Positions 34,513 through 44,424 of a stretch of DNA of 64,000 bases are shown here, piece by piece. Position 1 is the stretch's first letter; each line of letters starts with the position of its first letter. The DNA lies in assembly GCF_002302635.1 (NCBI RefSeq), contig NZ_CP022387.1, forward strand, positions 1,364,001-1,428,000, written 5' to 3'. Position numbers and translations under genes: made by a program. Source of the stretch: Capnocytophaga stomatis (GTDB lineage: Bacteria; Bacteroidota; Bacteroidia; Flavobacteriales; Flavobacteriaceae). The notes under the pieces were generated by a model. It did no database searches. It worked only from the letters and a program-made list of their open reading frames with translations, and was not told the origin of the DNA.

Positions 34513-37434
34513 ATGAAAGCATCAAATGTATGTACTTTGCTTTTGTTTCTTTTCGTTTCTGTAGGGTTATATGCCCAACAAATCGTAAAAGGGACAGTCA
34601 AAGATGCGGCTACGGGTGACCCTCTGCCGGGGGTGAGCATCGTTGTGAAAGGAACTACACACGGAACAGCCACAGATTTTGACGGTATGTATGAGCTTAA
34701 AGCCGAAAAGGGACAAACGTTAGTATTCTCCTATATTGGCTTTAAAAATCAAGAAGTTTTGGTAAAAAACGAAAACCAAACTATTGATATTAATTTACAA
34801 GAAGACACACAACAACTTGAGGACGTTGTAGTTATTGGATATGGTGTTGCCAGAAAGAAAGACCTTACAGGGTCTGTAAATTTGGTAACCACCAAAGATT
34901 TTAACAAAGGGCAAAACCTTTCTGCCGGAGATTTGCTGCAAGGTAAGGTTGCTGGTGTGCAAATCACTTCGGGTGGTGGTGCTCCTGGTGATGGGCAAAA
35001 CATCCGTGTGCGTGGTACGGGGTCATTGACGCTGAATTCCAATCCGCTTGTGGTGGTTGACGGTGTTCCGATGAATGACGGAGCTATCGGAGGAGCCAGA
35101 AACATCTTGAATGATATCAATCCTGATGATATTGAAAGTATGACAGTGCTGAAAGATGCTTCGTCAACAGCTATTTACGGTTCACGTGCTGCCAATGGGG
35201 TGATTATGATTACTACCAAAAAAGGAAAAGTCAATCAAGAAACGCAGGTTGTCTTGAATTCAAGTATTTCTATTGCAGAAGTTTCTGACTATGTGAATTT
35301 ACTTTCAGCTGATGAATTCCGCAATTTGGTTAATAAAACCGGAACCGCAACTCAAAAAGCTATTTTAGGGAATGCTTCAACCAACTGGCAGAAAGAAATC
35401 TACCAATTAGCCCCGACAAGTAACACTACTGTGGGTATTTCAGGAAATTTGGCTTCAATTCCGTATCGCCTTTCATTGGGGCACACTTATGCTGATGGAG
35501 TTTTGAAAACAGATAAATTCCAACGTGGAACTGCCAAACTTTCATTAACTCCACGATTCTTTGATAATTCATTGAAAACAGAATTGAATGTTTCCGGTTC
35601 TTACGTAAAAAATCGCTTTGCTGAAAAAGGTGCTATCGGTTCGGCAATTGAATTTGACCCTACACAATCGGTTCGTACAAATTCTGATAAATACGACGGA
35701 TATTTTTCTTGGCTTGATGCCAGCAGTGGTTCACAAAGTAACACAGCTCCTGTCAATCCAATGGCATTGCTGAATTTGAGAAACAATACCGCCGATGTGA
35801 AGCGTTTGATTTCAAATCTTAAAGTGGATTATACATTGCCTTTCTTCAAGGATATTACAGCAACCGTAAATGCAGGAGTTGATATCACAGAAAGTAACGG
35901 AAAAGATATTACCGACCCTAAAATGCCAAACTCTTCAACCGATTTTAACGGAGTTACAACCATCTACGGAAATAAAGCTGTTAATATGCTTTTTGATGCG
36001 TACGCTAACTACGTGAAAGACTTAGGAAAACATTCCATTTCGTTTATGGCGGGGCATTCATATCAAAAATTTGAATTTACTAACGATTCAAACCAAACAC
36101 AGTTTTTCAAAGGAAAAGATAATGTAGTTATTCCTGTGATTGATAAAAGCCGAAATGTATTGTTATCTTTCTTTGGTAGAGCTAATTACAGTTTCGATAA
36201 TCGTTATATGCTCACTGCAACGCTTCGTGCCGATGCCTCTTCTAAGTTAAATCCAGACGACCGCTGGGGCTACTTCCCTTCTGTGGCGTTGGCTTGGAAT
36301 GCTAAAAATGAATCTTTCCTAAAAGAAAGCGAAAATGTTAACGAACTAAAACTGCGTTTAGGATACGGAGAAGTAGGTAATGTAAACGGTTTGGGCGACT
36401 ATCTGTTCCTTACTCGTTATGTAGGAAGTATCAATCAAGGGGCTTACTATCAGTTCGGAAACCAATTTGTACCAACTGCCCGTCCCGAAAGTTTGAATAA
36501 AAATCTGCGTTGGGAAATAGGTAACACGCTTAATGCAGGGATTGACTATGGTTTCTGGCAAAACCGCGTTTCGGGTAGTATTGATGTATATCGAAAACTT
36601 ACCAAAGACCTCATCGCTGAGAGCAACGTAGCTCCGTTTACTAACTACGGAAGCCGTATTTCAAGCAACATTGGTGATATGGAAAATAAAGGTATTGAGT
36701 TTTTAGTAAACGTAGTGCCTGTCCGCACTGATGATATTAATTGGACATTGAGCTACAACATTGCTTACAACGATAATAAAATTACACACCTTACGAATTT
36801 GCAAAACGTAGGGGGCATCGGTGGAGGAACAGGAAACACGGTACAACGCCACCAAGAAGGTTACGCACCTTACACTTTCTTCCTATATCAACAAGTATAT
36901 GACAATAAGGGATTCCCTATTGAAGGAGCGTATGTGGACAGAAATAACGACGGCAAAATCACGGAAGACGACCGCTATATGGGCAAATCACCATATGCTG
37001 ATGTTACAATGGGGCTTACCACCAATTTGAATTACAAAAACTGGGATTTGAATATCGCTACTCGTGCCAGTTTAGGAAACTATGTGTATGACAACGTGTC
37101 GTCTGCTAACGCTTCTTTGGATAGAGTTTACAGCGACAATATCCTTCGTAATACCATTGCAACCTATTACGATACCCTACTTTCAAAACGAACTACTGAA
37201 ACCCTACTTAGTGATATGTACTTGCACGATGGTTCTTTCTTCAAGATTGATAACGTTACTTTGGGATATAACTTCCCGAAAGACAAATACGGCATTCGCG
37301 TGTACGGAACAGTACAAAATGTTTTGACACTTACCAACTATAAAGGTTTAGATCCCGAAGTATTTGGAGGTATTGACAACAACGTATATCCACGTCCGAG
37401 AACCTATTTATTGGGTATGAATGTAAATTTCTAA
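34513..37434 (+). CDS. SusC/RagA family TonB-linked outer membrane protein
   Basis: 973 aa. The order is a signal peptide (to LYAQ), a carboxypeptidase-regulatory-like domain (~22-105; PLPGVSIVVKGTTHGTATDFDG), a linker EDVVVIGYG, and a plug with NPLVVVDGVPM and the SusC signature DASSTAIYGSRAANGVIMI. A large barrel follows. It forms the channel of a SusCD pedal-bin transporter for oligosaccharides or peptides. It is first in an operon with susD- and susE-like genes. Confidence 0.95.
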   Translation: MKASNVCTLLLFLFVSVGLYAQQIVKGTVKDAATGDPLPGVSIVVKGTTHGTATDFDGMYELKAEKGQTLVFSYIGFKNQEVLVKNENQTIDINLQEDTQQLEDVVVIGYGVARKKDLTGSVNLVTTKDFNKGQNLSAGDLLQGKVAGVQITSGGGAPGDGQNIRVRGTGSLTLNSNPLVVVDGVPMNDGAIGGARNILNDINPDDIESMTVLKDASSTAIYGSRAANGVIMITTKKGKVNQETQVVLNSSISIAEVSDYVNLLSADEFRNLVNKTGTATQKAILGNASTNWQKEIYQLAPTSNTTVGISGNLASIPYRLSLGHTYADGVLKTDKFQRGTAKLSLTPRFFDNSLKTELNVSGSYVKNRFAEKGAIGSAIEFDPTQSVRTNSDKYDGYFSWLDASSGSQSNTAPVNPMALLNLRNNTADVKRLISNLKVDYTLPFFKDITATVNAGVDITESNGKDITDPKMPNSSTDFNGVTTIYGNKAVNMLFDAYANYVKDLGKHSISFMAGHSYQKFEFTNDSNQTQFFKGKDNVVIPVIDKSRNVLLSFFGRANYSFDNRYMLTATLRADASSKLNPDDRWGYFPSVALAWNAKNESFLKESENVNELKLRLGYGEVGNVNGLGDYLFLTRYVGSINQGAYYQFGNQFVPTARPESLNKNLRWEIGNTLNAGIDYGFWQNRVSGSIDVYRKLTKDLIAESNVAPFTNYGSRISSNIGDMENKGIEFLVNVVPVRTDDINWTLSYNIAYNDNKITHLTNLQNVGGIGGGTGNTVQRHQEGYAPYTFFLYQQVYDNKGFPIEGAYVDRNNDGKITEDDRYMGKSPYADVTMGLTTNLNYKNWDLNIATRASLGNYVYDNVSSANASLDRVYSDNILRNTIATYYDTLLSKRTTETLLSDMYLHDGSFFKIDNVTLGYNFPKDKYGIRVYGTVQNVLTLTNYKGLDPEVFGGIDNNVYPRPRTYLLGMNVNF

Positions 37435-37456
37435 ACAAAAAATTAATTTTTAGAAG

Positions 37457-39025
37457 ATGAAAAAATTTAGCACATATAAAATTTTTGGTCTTGCGCTGGC
37501 TTTAACGCTGAGTGGCTGTATGAAAGACCTCGACCAAGACCCATCTATCGACCCTGATAGCATTAACTCAAGTTCGGTACAAACCAATCCTGAATATGCC
37601 AAGCAGGCTTTGGCAAAGGTGTATGCCTCACTGGCTTTGACTGGGCAACAAGGGCCTGCCGGAGCAGCTGACATTCAAGGAATTGATGAGGGAACTTCAC
37701 AGTTTACACGTTTGTTGTTCTATATGCAGGAATTGCCAACTGATAATGCTATCGTGGCGTGGTCTGACCCCGGAGTGCCTGATTTTCACAATATGAATTG
37801 GTCTTCTTCCAACGGAATTATCGAGGCAATGTACTACCGATTAGCACAAGTCGTTTCATTTGCTAATGCGTTTATTGCCAATAACGAGAACAGTTCCAAC
37901 GAAGAAATGAAAAAATATGGCGTAGCCGAAGCACGTTTCATCAGAGCGTATGCGTATTATCACTTGATGGATTTGTTTGGTGATGTGCCTATCCTCACTG
38001 AGGTTCAGGAAAAACTTACCAAGCAAAACACTCGTAAGGAAGTTTTTGAGTTTATCGAAAGTGAACTTAAAGCCATTGAAAGCGAATTAAAACCTGCAAA
38101 AAGCAACGAATACGGGCGTGTTGATGTAGTGGCAGCTTGGGCATTGCTTTCGCGTTTGTACTTGAATGCTGAGGTATATACAGGAACAGAACGTTATGCT
38201 GATTGTATCACGTATAGCGAAAAAGTAATCAATTCAGGATATGCTTTGCATAACAATTACTCACATTTGTTCTTAGCGGATAATGACACTAACGGAGCAC
38301 AAAATGAAAATATTTTTACTGCCAATTTTGATGGAGTTAATTCGCAAACGTGGGCAGGAAGTACGTTCTTGGTTCACGCATCTATTGGAGGGAAAATGAG
38401 TTTGACCGATTTTGGTGTAAGTGGAGGTGCTTGGGCAGGTATTCGTACTACAAAGGCATTGGTTGAAAAATTCTCAGGAACAGGCAATCCGCCAACAAGT
38501 TGGACAGACAGGAGGGCAATGTTCTTTACGGAAGGGCAGAAGTACGAAATTGGGAATGTTTCGGACTTTAAAGAAGGATACGCCGTGATGAAATTCAAAA
38601 ACTTGACTTCGACAAACAAACCCGGAAAAGACCCAGGAGGGCAGTTTGTGGATACCGATGTGGCACTTATCCGTTTGGGTGAAATCTACTTGAATTATGC
38701 CGAAGCTGCTACCCGTAAAGCTACAAATCAGGCAAATGCTTTGCAATATGTAAATGCACTTCGCACTCGTGCAGGAGTAAGTGCCTTATCAAGCTTAACA
38801 ACTGAAAATGTGCTTGATGAACGTTCAAGAGAGCTTTACTGGGAAGGATTCAGACGTACTGACCTTATCCGCTATGGGCTTTTCACTTCATCAGCTTATG
38901 TATGGCCATTTAAAGGAGGTGTAGCAAACGGAACAGGAGTAGATACGTACAGAAATCTGTATCCTATACCAACAAACATTATCTTGAGTTCAAACGGAGT
39001 TTTAAAACAAAATTCCGGATATTAA
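37457..39025 (+). CDS. SusD/RagB family nutrient-binding lipoprotein
   Basis: 522 aa. The lipobox is LTLSGC with Cys21. It has the typical TPR-like SusD fold: EARFIRAYAYYHLMDLFGDVPI, AWALLSRLYLNAEVYTG, and LDERSRELYWEGFRRTDLIRYG near the C-terminus. It is the surface lid over the SusC channel. It is 22 bp after susC. Confidence 0.95.
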   Translation: MKKFSTYKIFGLALALTLSGCMKDLDQDPSIDPDSINSSSVQTNPEYAKQALAKVYASLALTGQQGPAGAADIQGIDEGTSQFTRLLFYMQELPTDNAIVAWSDPGVPDFHNMNWSSSNGIIEAMYYRLAQVVSFANAFIANNENSSNEEMKKYGVAEARFIRAYAYYHLMDLFGDVPILTEVQEKLTKQNTRKEVFEFIESELKAIESELKPAKSNEYGRVDVVAAWALLSRLYLNAEVYTGTERYADCITYSEKVINSGYALHNNYSHLFLADNDTNGAQNENIFTANFDGVNSQTWAGSTFLVHASIGGKMSLTDFGVSGGAWAGIRTTKALVEKFSGTGNPPTSWTDRRAMFFTEGQKYEIGNVSDFKEGYAVMKFKNLTSTNKPGKDPGGQFVDTDVALIRLGEIYLNYAEAATRKATNQANALQYVNALRTRAGVSALSSLTTENVLDERSRELYWEGFRRTDLIRYGLFTSSAYVWPFKGGVANGTGVDTYRNLYPIPTNIILSSNGVLKQNSGY

Positions 39026-39034
39026 AATAATTCA

Positions 39035-39077
39035 AAGTTCAGGTTTTTTGAGCTTAAAGCCCGAAGAACCTGAACTT
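39035..39077 (+). terminator. Intercistronic hairpin between susD and susE
   Basis: An 11-bp stem (AAGTTCAGGTT at 39035-39045, AACCTGAACTT at 39067-39077) with a 21-base loop and no long T-run after it. It may attenuate or stabilise transcripts to lower susE expression relative to susCD. Confidence 0.5.
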
Positions 39078-39093
39078 AAAAACGATTAGAAAG

Positions 39094-40125
39094 ATGAAAA
39101 AAATAATATACCTTATGAGTTTACTGACACTGACGTTAGTAAGCTGCGAAAAAGAAGAAAAAGTCACTTATGACGGTAACGCAAAGGTAACGACAACCCT
39201 TTCTGCTGAAAGTGTTACTTTAGATAAGGATAAAAAAGAAGAAACCGCATTAACAGTTTCGTGGGAAAGCACACCTTTGAATGTAAATGTAGCCAAACCA
39301 ATATACGAAATTGAATTTACCAATGGCAAGAAATCAGTAGCCAGAACGGCTTCGGAATCACCTGCTGTATTTACCGTTGCACAATTGAACAAAATAGTGA
39401 CTGAAATCAATGCTAAGGCAAATGAAGAAACTGAAATTTCAGTAGCTGTAAAAAGAAAGTTAGGTTCAAACTATTACATAGATTTTACAGAAAAAAAACT
39501 AAAAGTAATTGCTTACAAAGACCTTATCGCTCCTACAGAATGGGGTGTTGTAGGAAGTGCCGCACCTAATGGTTGGGACGGACCTGATACATCTTTCTGG
39601 AAATTGGTAGGTGATGATACTCAATATGTAGCTTATGTTACTTTGAAAGATGGAGAGATAAAATTCCGTAAAAATAATAAATGGGACGTTAATTTAGGAG
39701 GTGCCAATGGAAGTCTTTCTGACGGAGGTGCCAACATAAAAGTAACAGCAGGTACATACAGAATTCTTTTGAATGTAGATGCTAAAACATACAGCATTGA
39801 AGAGTACTCTTGGGGAATTGTGGGTGACGGAGCCAATGGTTGGGATGCTGATAAGGGCACTGATATCAAACTTTCTTATGAAGGAAGCACTAACAGTTGG
39901 AAAGCCGAAAATGTAGCTCTTAAAGATGGACAAATCAAATTCCGATTGAACAACAAATGGGATACAAGCTATGGTGCAGACTCCGCTGTTGAACCTGCTC
40001 CCGAACAAAATGGAAAACTTTCCTCAGGCGGTAAAAATATCAAATCAAACGCAGGAAATTACAATATTACTATTTCGCTTGACGAAGAAAACAAAGCAGG
40101 AACATACAAATTAGAGAAGCTTTAA
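39094..40125 (+). CDS. SusE/SusF-type surface lipoprotein with two CBM-like modules
   Basis: 343 aa. The lipobox is LTLVSC with Cys19. An N-terminal SusE-type Ig-like domain (~30-150) is followed by two tandem starch-binding-like modules, each opening WGxVGxxxxxGWD and containing a KDGxIKFRxNNKWD core (residues ~150-245 and ~246-343). Such proteins bind the glycan at the cell surface. They point to a carbohydrate, possibly alpha-glucan, substrate for this locus. No glycoside hydrolase is in the operon. Confidence 0.88.
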   Translation: MKKIIYLMSLLTLTLVSCEKEEKVTYDGNAKVTTTLSAESVTLDKDKKEETALTVSWESTPLNVNVAKPIYEIEFTNGKKSVARTASESPAVFTVAQLNKIVTEINAKANEETEISVAVKRKLGSNYYIDFTEKKLKVIAYKDLIAPTEWGVVGSAAPNGWDGPDTSFWKLVGDDTQYVAYVTLKDGEIKFRKNNKWDVNLGGANGSLSDGGANIKVTAGTYRILLNVDAKTYSIEEYSWGIVGDGANGWDADKGTDIKLSYEGSTNSWKAENVALKDGQIKFRLNNKWDTSYGADSAVEPAPEQNGKLSSGGKNIKSNAGNYNITISLDEENKAGTYKLEKL

Positions 40126-40156
40126 AAAAAAGGAAAGCTATAAATAAACATAAAAA

Positions 40157-40188
40157 CCCGAACAGTAGTACTATTGTTCGGGCTTTTG
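40157..40188 (+). terminator. Terminator of the SusCDE operon
   Basis: The stem CCCGAACAGTAG / CTATTGTTCGGG (one wobble) is followed by a T-rich tract. Confidence 0.75.
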
Positions 40189-40258
40189 TTTTATACCTAT
40201 TGACTTTTATATTTTGATGTTGTAACTTTACGGCATTGATTTTTAAATTCATAAAAGT

Positions 40259-40576
40259 ATGAAACCAATAACATTATTAGCATTGCTGTTGCTGGTAGTA
40301 ACGGGATGCTGCAAGAAAGAAGACGAAGTGTTTCCCAAAGATACACTTATAGCACAAGGAGAAATCACCGATTGGGGAAGCCCCGCAGTAGATGGTTGCG
40401 GTTGGCTTATCAAAATAGATGAAAGTACTTTTGCGATGGATAATTTTGACGAAAAATTCAAGGTAAATAGCTTGAAAGTAAAAGTACATTATCTGCATAC
40501 CGATTTTCATTATCTCTGCGGAAGAGGAGGAAAGCCTTTTCGGATCATTAAGATATTAAAAATGGAAAAATTATAA
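40259..40576 (+). CDS. Small lipoprotein of unknown function
   Basis: 105 aa. The signal peptide MKPITLLALLLLVVTGC has its lipobox Cys at 17, and a CC pair is followed by KKEDE. The mature part has VDGCGWLIKIDESTFAMDNFDEKF and FHYLCGRGGKPFRII. It resembles short Bacteroidota lipoproteins with a GCGW-type core, and has no assigned role. The promoter candidate is TTG 40200-40202 with TAACTTTA 40223-40230. Confidence 0.75.
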   Translation: MKPITLLALLLLVVTGCCKKEDEVFPKDTLIAQGEITDWGSPAVDGCGWLIKIDESTFAMDNFDEKFKVNSLKVKVHYLHTDFHYLCGRGGKPFRIIKILKMEKL

Positions 40577-40590
40577 AACTGTGCTGTTTC

Positions 40591-40620
40591 AGAAGTTATG
40601 AAGTTTCATAACTTCTTTTT
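40591..40620 (+). terminator. Rho-independent terminator
   Basis: A 10-bp stem (AGAAGTTATG / CATAACTTCT) with a 6-base loop and a T-run. Confidence 0.8.
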
Positions 40621-40645
40621 TTATTTTTCAACTCTTAAGGAAATT

Positions 40646-40676
40646 TTTGCTGTTTATGTATTTTTACTTAGCTTTG
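40646..40676 (+). promoter_or_regulatory. Promoter of the 759-aa secreted protein
   Basis: TTTG (40646-40649), a 19-base spacer and TAGCTTTG (40669-40676), a full consensus match. The ATG is at 40698. Confidence 0.75.
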
Positions 40677-40697
40677 TCAATCTAAAGAAATCATTTT

Positions 40698-42977
40698 ATG
40701 AAAAAGTTATTCGCATCATTATGTGTTGTAATGTCTTTCGGGGCAATTGCACAAACTAAAAACATTCAGGGAGCGTATTATGCCAAATCACTTACTGAAG
40801 ATTTAATCCTGAAAATGAACGAAGATAAAACCTTTGATATTGTTTTACTCTCAGGAAAATACGAATTAGGGAAAGACAATAGCATTGATTTTATGTTCGA
40901 TAACATTTCCAACTTCATAGTTAAAGAAAATGAAAAAGGAAATAAAAAAACGTTGAAAATAAACCTAAAATCAAATTATGAAAATACTGAACTGAAGTTT
41001 TTGTACATCGGGTATGAAGATGAAAACAAGCAAGTAAAGTACGAAAATTTGCATAATATGATTTCTTCCAAAGAAGAAACAAAAGAAGCAATCCGTACCG
41101 AAAATCACGAAACTATTTATTCCTTAGCCACTTTTGAAATTCCAAAAACGGAAAATCTGTACTTGGTTAATGCCGTATCGACACTTATTCCGGAGAAATC
41201 AAAAAATGTGATAATTGAGAAATTTCCTATCAAAAAGGACGTTTCTTCCGTTGATGTATTTTTCAGTTTTTTAGGACTTTACAGAACTACCCCGAAAATT
41301 GTAGGAAAATATGACGACAAGCAACAAAGCATTGAAATAAGCGATTTGTATGACGGAGGCATCACTTCTTTCGGAAAAAAATCACGACACGATGACGAAA
41401 CAAACATAAAGAAAACTTCCACCGATAAGGTTCAAAATTGGGAGCATTTGGTTTATTTTGAGGAAGATGAATTCAAATCAGATTCTCTTAGTACTTCTGT
41501 TGAAACAAGAGTGAAACTTGATATTAAAAACAATCTGGCTGACGCTCTGAAATCTGTAAAAAAGCACAATAAGTTACTTTTTGTTTTCTATCAGCCCGAA
41601 AATACCGAAGAAGCTAAACGAGAATTTGATGAGCTAATTGCACAATACGAATCGGATTTGAGCTATTATTCCGAATATGATTTTGCAAAATACGATGTAG
41701 CCGACTTTTATTTTGCGGACAAAAAGGACGAGAAATGGTTCAAAAAGAAGAATATCAAAACAGAAAATCAGTTTATTTGTTTGGATGATAACGGCGAAAT
41801 ACTGTATCACGAACCAATCACAACGAGCAATATCAAAAATAATATTTACACAGGAAGTCCGTTCATTTCCGTTCTGGAAGGTACTTTTTTGGCAAAGAAA
41901 ATCGATGATGTTTTTGGCAATAAAAAAGCTACAATCTCAGAAATAGAAGGTATTTTCTCCAAAATTTTGACATCAAGCACCATTGCCCCTTATCTTTATA
42001 AAGAGAAAAAAAATAGCGATGAGCAAACAGCATCGCAAGATTGGGATTACTATTTTGAAAATTTGAAAAACATCAAAAGTTTGTACAAATTCAAAACCAC
42101 GCCTGAGCAAACAGACAAGCTATGGAAAAAGGTAATGGATGCTCACAAAAAAGACAAGCAATTGGCGGTTCCGTTCGCAGTTTTGCTAAGTAAAAATTAC
42201 GAATCGTATGACTTGTATTATAGTGTGGATTATCACTCAAAACTATTTAACACAGAGAGAAAAACCAACAAGGCAGATTTGGATGCTGTTCGATATTTAA
42301 TCAAATTCAATGACGAAATACGAACTTATAACGAAAATTTGTCAAAAATGGAGGTAATTGATTACACCTATTCAAAAATAATTAACATTCAAGGTTATAA
42401 TCTTACATTCGTTTTGGATAAAATTGCTGAAGATTCACCGGAACTTCGTAATGAAGTGAAATCAGCGTACGTGGAAGGCAGAAAAAATAACCTGTTTGAT
42501 TACGAAGATTTTAAGGCATTCTTGGAAGAATTCTATCCTGAACAATATTTAATCTTTTTTGAAGAATACTATCAAATGATGACCTCTGCCGATGCTTCTC
42601 ACATCATTCTCTCTCTCGACAAGATGTATTCTCAAAGCAAGAGGAAAGAATACGAAAATTGGGTATATTACAAAAGTAATTTCGCCAATGATTGTAACAA
42701 CGTTGCTTGGAAAATAGTTGAAGAACACAAATCGGATAAAAAACTTCTGGAGAAAGCCTTACAATGGTCAAAAACTTCTTTGGAACTTGAAAATGAAAAT
42801 CCTTATTATTTAGATACTTATGCACACCTGCTTTATTTTACAGGCAACCGAGAAAAAGCCATTGAAATGCAACGAAAAGCACTTCAGTTACTCAACAAAA
42901 ATAAAGTAGACTATGAGCAAGAGCTTAAAGATACAGTAACGGAAACGCTGAAAAAAATGGAAAACGGAAGTCTTTAA
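40698..42977 (+). CDS. Large secreted protein with cysteine-free thioredoxin-like region and C-terminal TPR-like helices
   Basis: 759 aa. The signal peptide is MKKLFASLCVVMSFGAIAQ. A region near 290-400 has the shape of a thioredoxin fold (NKLLFVFYQPENTEEAKREF then FADKKDEKWFKKKNIKTENQFICLDDNGEILYH), but no CxxC where the active site should be. The C-terminal ~250 residues are helical, ending with a TPR-like pair (ALQWSKTSLELENENPYYLDTYAHLLYFTGNREKAIEMQRKALQL). Probably periplasmic; function unknown. Confidence 0.75.
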   Translation: MKKLFASLCVVMSFGAIAQTKNIQGAYYAKSLTEDLILKMNEDKTFDIVLLSGKYELGKDNSIDFMFDNISNFIVKENEKGNKKTLKINLKSNYENTELKFLYIGYEDENKQVKYENLHNMISSKEETKEAIRTENHETIYSLATFEIPKTENLYLVNAVSTLIPEKSKNVIIEKFPIKKDVSSVDVFFSFLGLYRTTPKIVGKYDDKQQSIEISDLYDGGITSFGKKSRHDDETNIKKTSTDKVQNWEHLVYFEEDEFKSDSLSTSVETRVKLDIKNNLADALKSVKKHNKLLFVFYQPENTEEAKREFDELIAQYESDLSYYSEYDFAKYDVADFYFADKKDEKWFKKKNIKTENQFICLDDNGEILYHEPITTSNIKNNIYTGSPFISVLEGTFLAKKIDDVFGNKKATISEIEGIFSKILTSSTIAPYLYKEKKNSDEQTASQDWDYYFENLKNIKSLYKFKTTPEQTDKLWKKVMDAHKKDKQLAVPFAVLLSKNYESYDLYYSVDYHSKLFNTERKTNKADLDAVRYLIKFNDEIRTYNENLSKMEVIDYTYSKIINIQGYNLTFVLDKIAEDSPELRNEVKSAYVEGRKNNLFDYEDFKAFLEEFYPEQYLIFFEEYYQMMTSADASHIILSLDKMYSQSKRKEYENWVYYKSNFANDCNNVAWKIVEEHKSDKKLLEKALQWSKTSLELENENPYYLDTYAHLLYFTGNREKAIEMQRKALQLLNKNKVDYEQELKDTVTETLKKMENGSL

Positions 42978-42986
42978 AAATATAAC

Positions 42987-43020
42987 AATGTAGCTACTAA
43001 CAAAAGTGGCTATATTTTTT
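42987..43020 (+). terminator. Terminator after the 759-aa protein
   Basis: An 11-bp wobble-containing stem (42987-42997 with 43006-43016) and a T-run. Confidence 0.6.
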
Positions 43021-43052
43021 CCGTATAATTTTGCAATAAACAAATATTCACA

Positions 43053-43865
43053 ATGAATTACCAAACATTTGCTCCACACCCTGATTTGTCCGACTTTGTA
43101 AAATGTTATTGGATATTGGAAGTTCCCGCCGAACCCAATCCCGAAAAGCAACGTGCCATTGCCGACGGATACATCGAAATGATTTTTCATCTTGCTGATG
43201 ATGTTAAATCATACACCGATGAGGAAGGTTATACGCTACAGCCTCGGGCTATGATTTTGGGACATCCGATAAAACCTTTTTTCTTTGAACCTACTGGAAA
43301 TGTAGATACTTTTGCTGTAAGGTTTCTTCCTTATGGTCTTGCCAATCTCATCAACAAACCAATTAAAGAATTGACAGACAAAGTGCTACCGCTAAACGAA
43401 GTTTTTGATGACGATTTCTCTCAAGATGCCACTCAGCAAATAAATCAAGCCAGCGACACCCAAGAACGTATTGCCATCATCGAAAGACTTCTTTTTGAGA
43501 AACTTAACCAAAAAGAAACTGTTGATTATATTGTGAAAAATACCATCGATGTGCTTATAGCCACGAAAGGAAACCACCTGGAAAGTACATCAACATTGGA
43601 GAATAAACGCCAACTTCAGCGTAAGTTTACCCAACAAATTGGGCTTAGTCCCAAGCAGTTAGGGAAAATTATCAGATTGCAAACTGCTCTGCGTAAACTA
43701 CTTAACCAACCCACCGAGAAACTCTACCACATCGCCTACGATGCCAATTATTACGACCAAGCTCATTTTATTCGAGATTTTAAAGAGTTTACAGGCATCA
43801 GTCCAAAAACCTTTTGGAAAGATACATCTATGGAAGTAGCCTCAATAATGTACGCCCAAGAGTGA
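43053..43865 (+). CDS. AraC family transcriptional regulator
   Basis: 270 aa. The N-terminal DUF6597-like ligand domain has HPDLSDFVKCYWILEVP and DGYIEMIFHLAD. The C-terminal double HTH (about 190-262) has FTQQIGLSPKQLGKIIRLQTAL and the AraC signature YDQAHFIRDFKEFTGISPKTFWK. It is cytoplasmic. A TAATTTTG -7 box is at 43026-43033. Targets are unknown; the downstream VOC and peptidase genes have a separate promoter region. Confidence 0.92.
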   Translation: MNYQTFAPHPDLSDFVKCYWILEVPAEPNPEKQRAIADGYIEMIFHLADDVKSYTDEEGYTLQPRAMILGHPIKPFFFEPTGNVDTFAVRFLPYGLANLINKPIKELTDKVLPLNEVFDDDFSQDATQQINQASDTQERIAIIERLLFEKLNQKETVDYIVKNTIDVLIATKGNHLESTSTLENKRQLQRKFTQQIGLSPKQLGKIIRLQTALRKLLNQPTEKLYHIAYDANYYDQAHFIRDFKEFTGISPKTFWKDTSMEVASIMYAQE

Positions 43866-43918
43866 TTTTTCTGAAAAAAACTCCATAAATAGTTCAGTTT
43901 GTTGCTTTTCATAGCTTG

Positions 43919-43957
43919 AAAAGAATCTATTATTTCTCTTTACTGAATGATTCTTTT
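43919..43957 (+). terminator. Possible terminator after the AraC gene
   Basis: A 9-bp stem AAAAGAATC / GATTCTTTT with a 21-base loop, ending in T-rich sequence. Confidence 0.45.
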
Positions 43958-44049
43958 TATATAAAATCACCTATTTTGTCGCATTTGTACAATTTTAATA
44001 ATGACAAACCCGCTAATTTTGCATTTTTAAAACAATAAAATTAGTATTT

Positions 44050-44418
44050 ATGAAACATTTAATTTCAATAGTAGAAATCCCAGTGATTGATTTTGAAAGG
44101 GCAGTAACTTTTTACAGTTCGGTTTTAGGAATAAATATTGAAAAAATGGATATGGACGGCACACTGATGGGAATATTTCTAACCGAAGAAGAAAGTACCA
44201 ACATCTGTCTAATAAAAGACGAAAACGTGCAACCTTCCGCTAACGGAACGATGGTTTATTTCAACACTGAAACGGATTTACAACCTGTTTTAGAGCGTAT
44301 TGAACCCAGCGGAGGAAAAATCCTGCTACCAAAAACGGAAATCAGTCCTGAAATGGGATATTTCGCCTTATTTTTGGACACTGAAGGCAATAAAATCGGT
44401 TTACATTCTGAAAAATAA
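44050..44418 (+). CDS. VOC (glyoxalase/bleomycin-resistance fold) family protein
   Basis: 122 aa with paired beta-alpha-beta modules: VEIPVIDFERAVTFYSSVLGI and MGYFALFLDTEGNKIGLHSE. Metal-binding residues are plausible but the substrate is not predictable. It is 6 bp upstream of the peptidase E-like gene, so the two form an operon. Confidence 0.9.
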   Translation: MKHLISIVEIPVIDFERAVTFYSSVLGINIEKMDMDGTLMGIFLTEEESTNICLIKDENVQPSANGTMVYFNTETDLQPVLERIEPSGGKILLPKTEISPEMGYFALFLDTEGNKIGLHSEK

Positions 44419-44424
44419 AATCCT

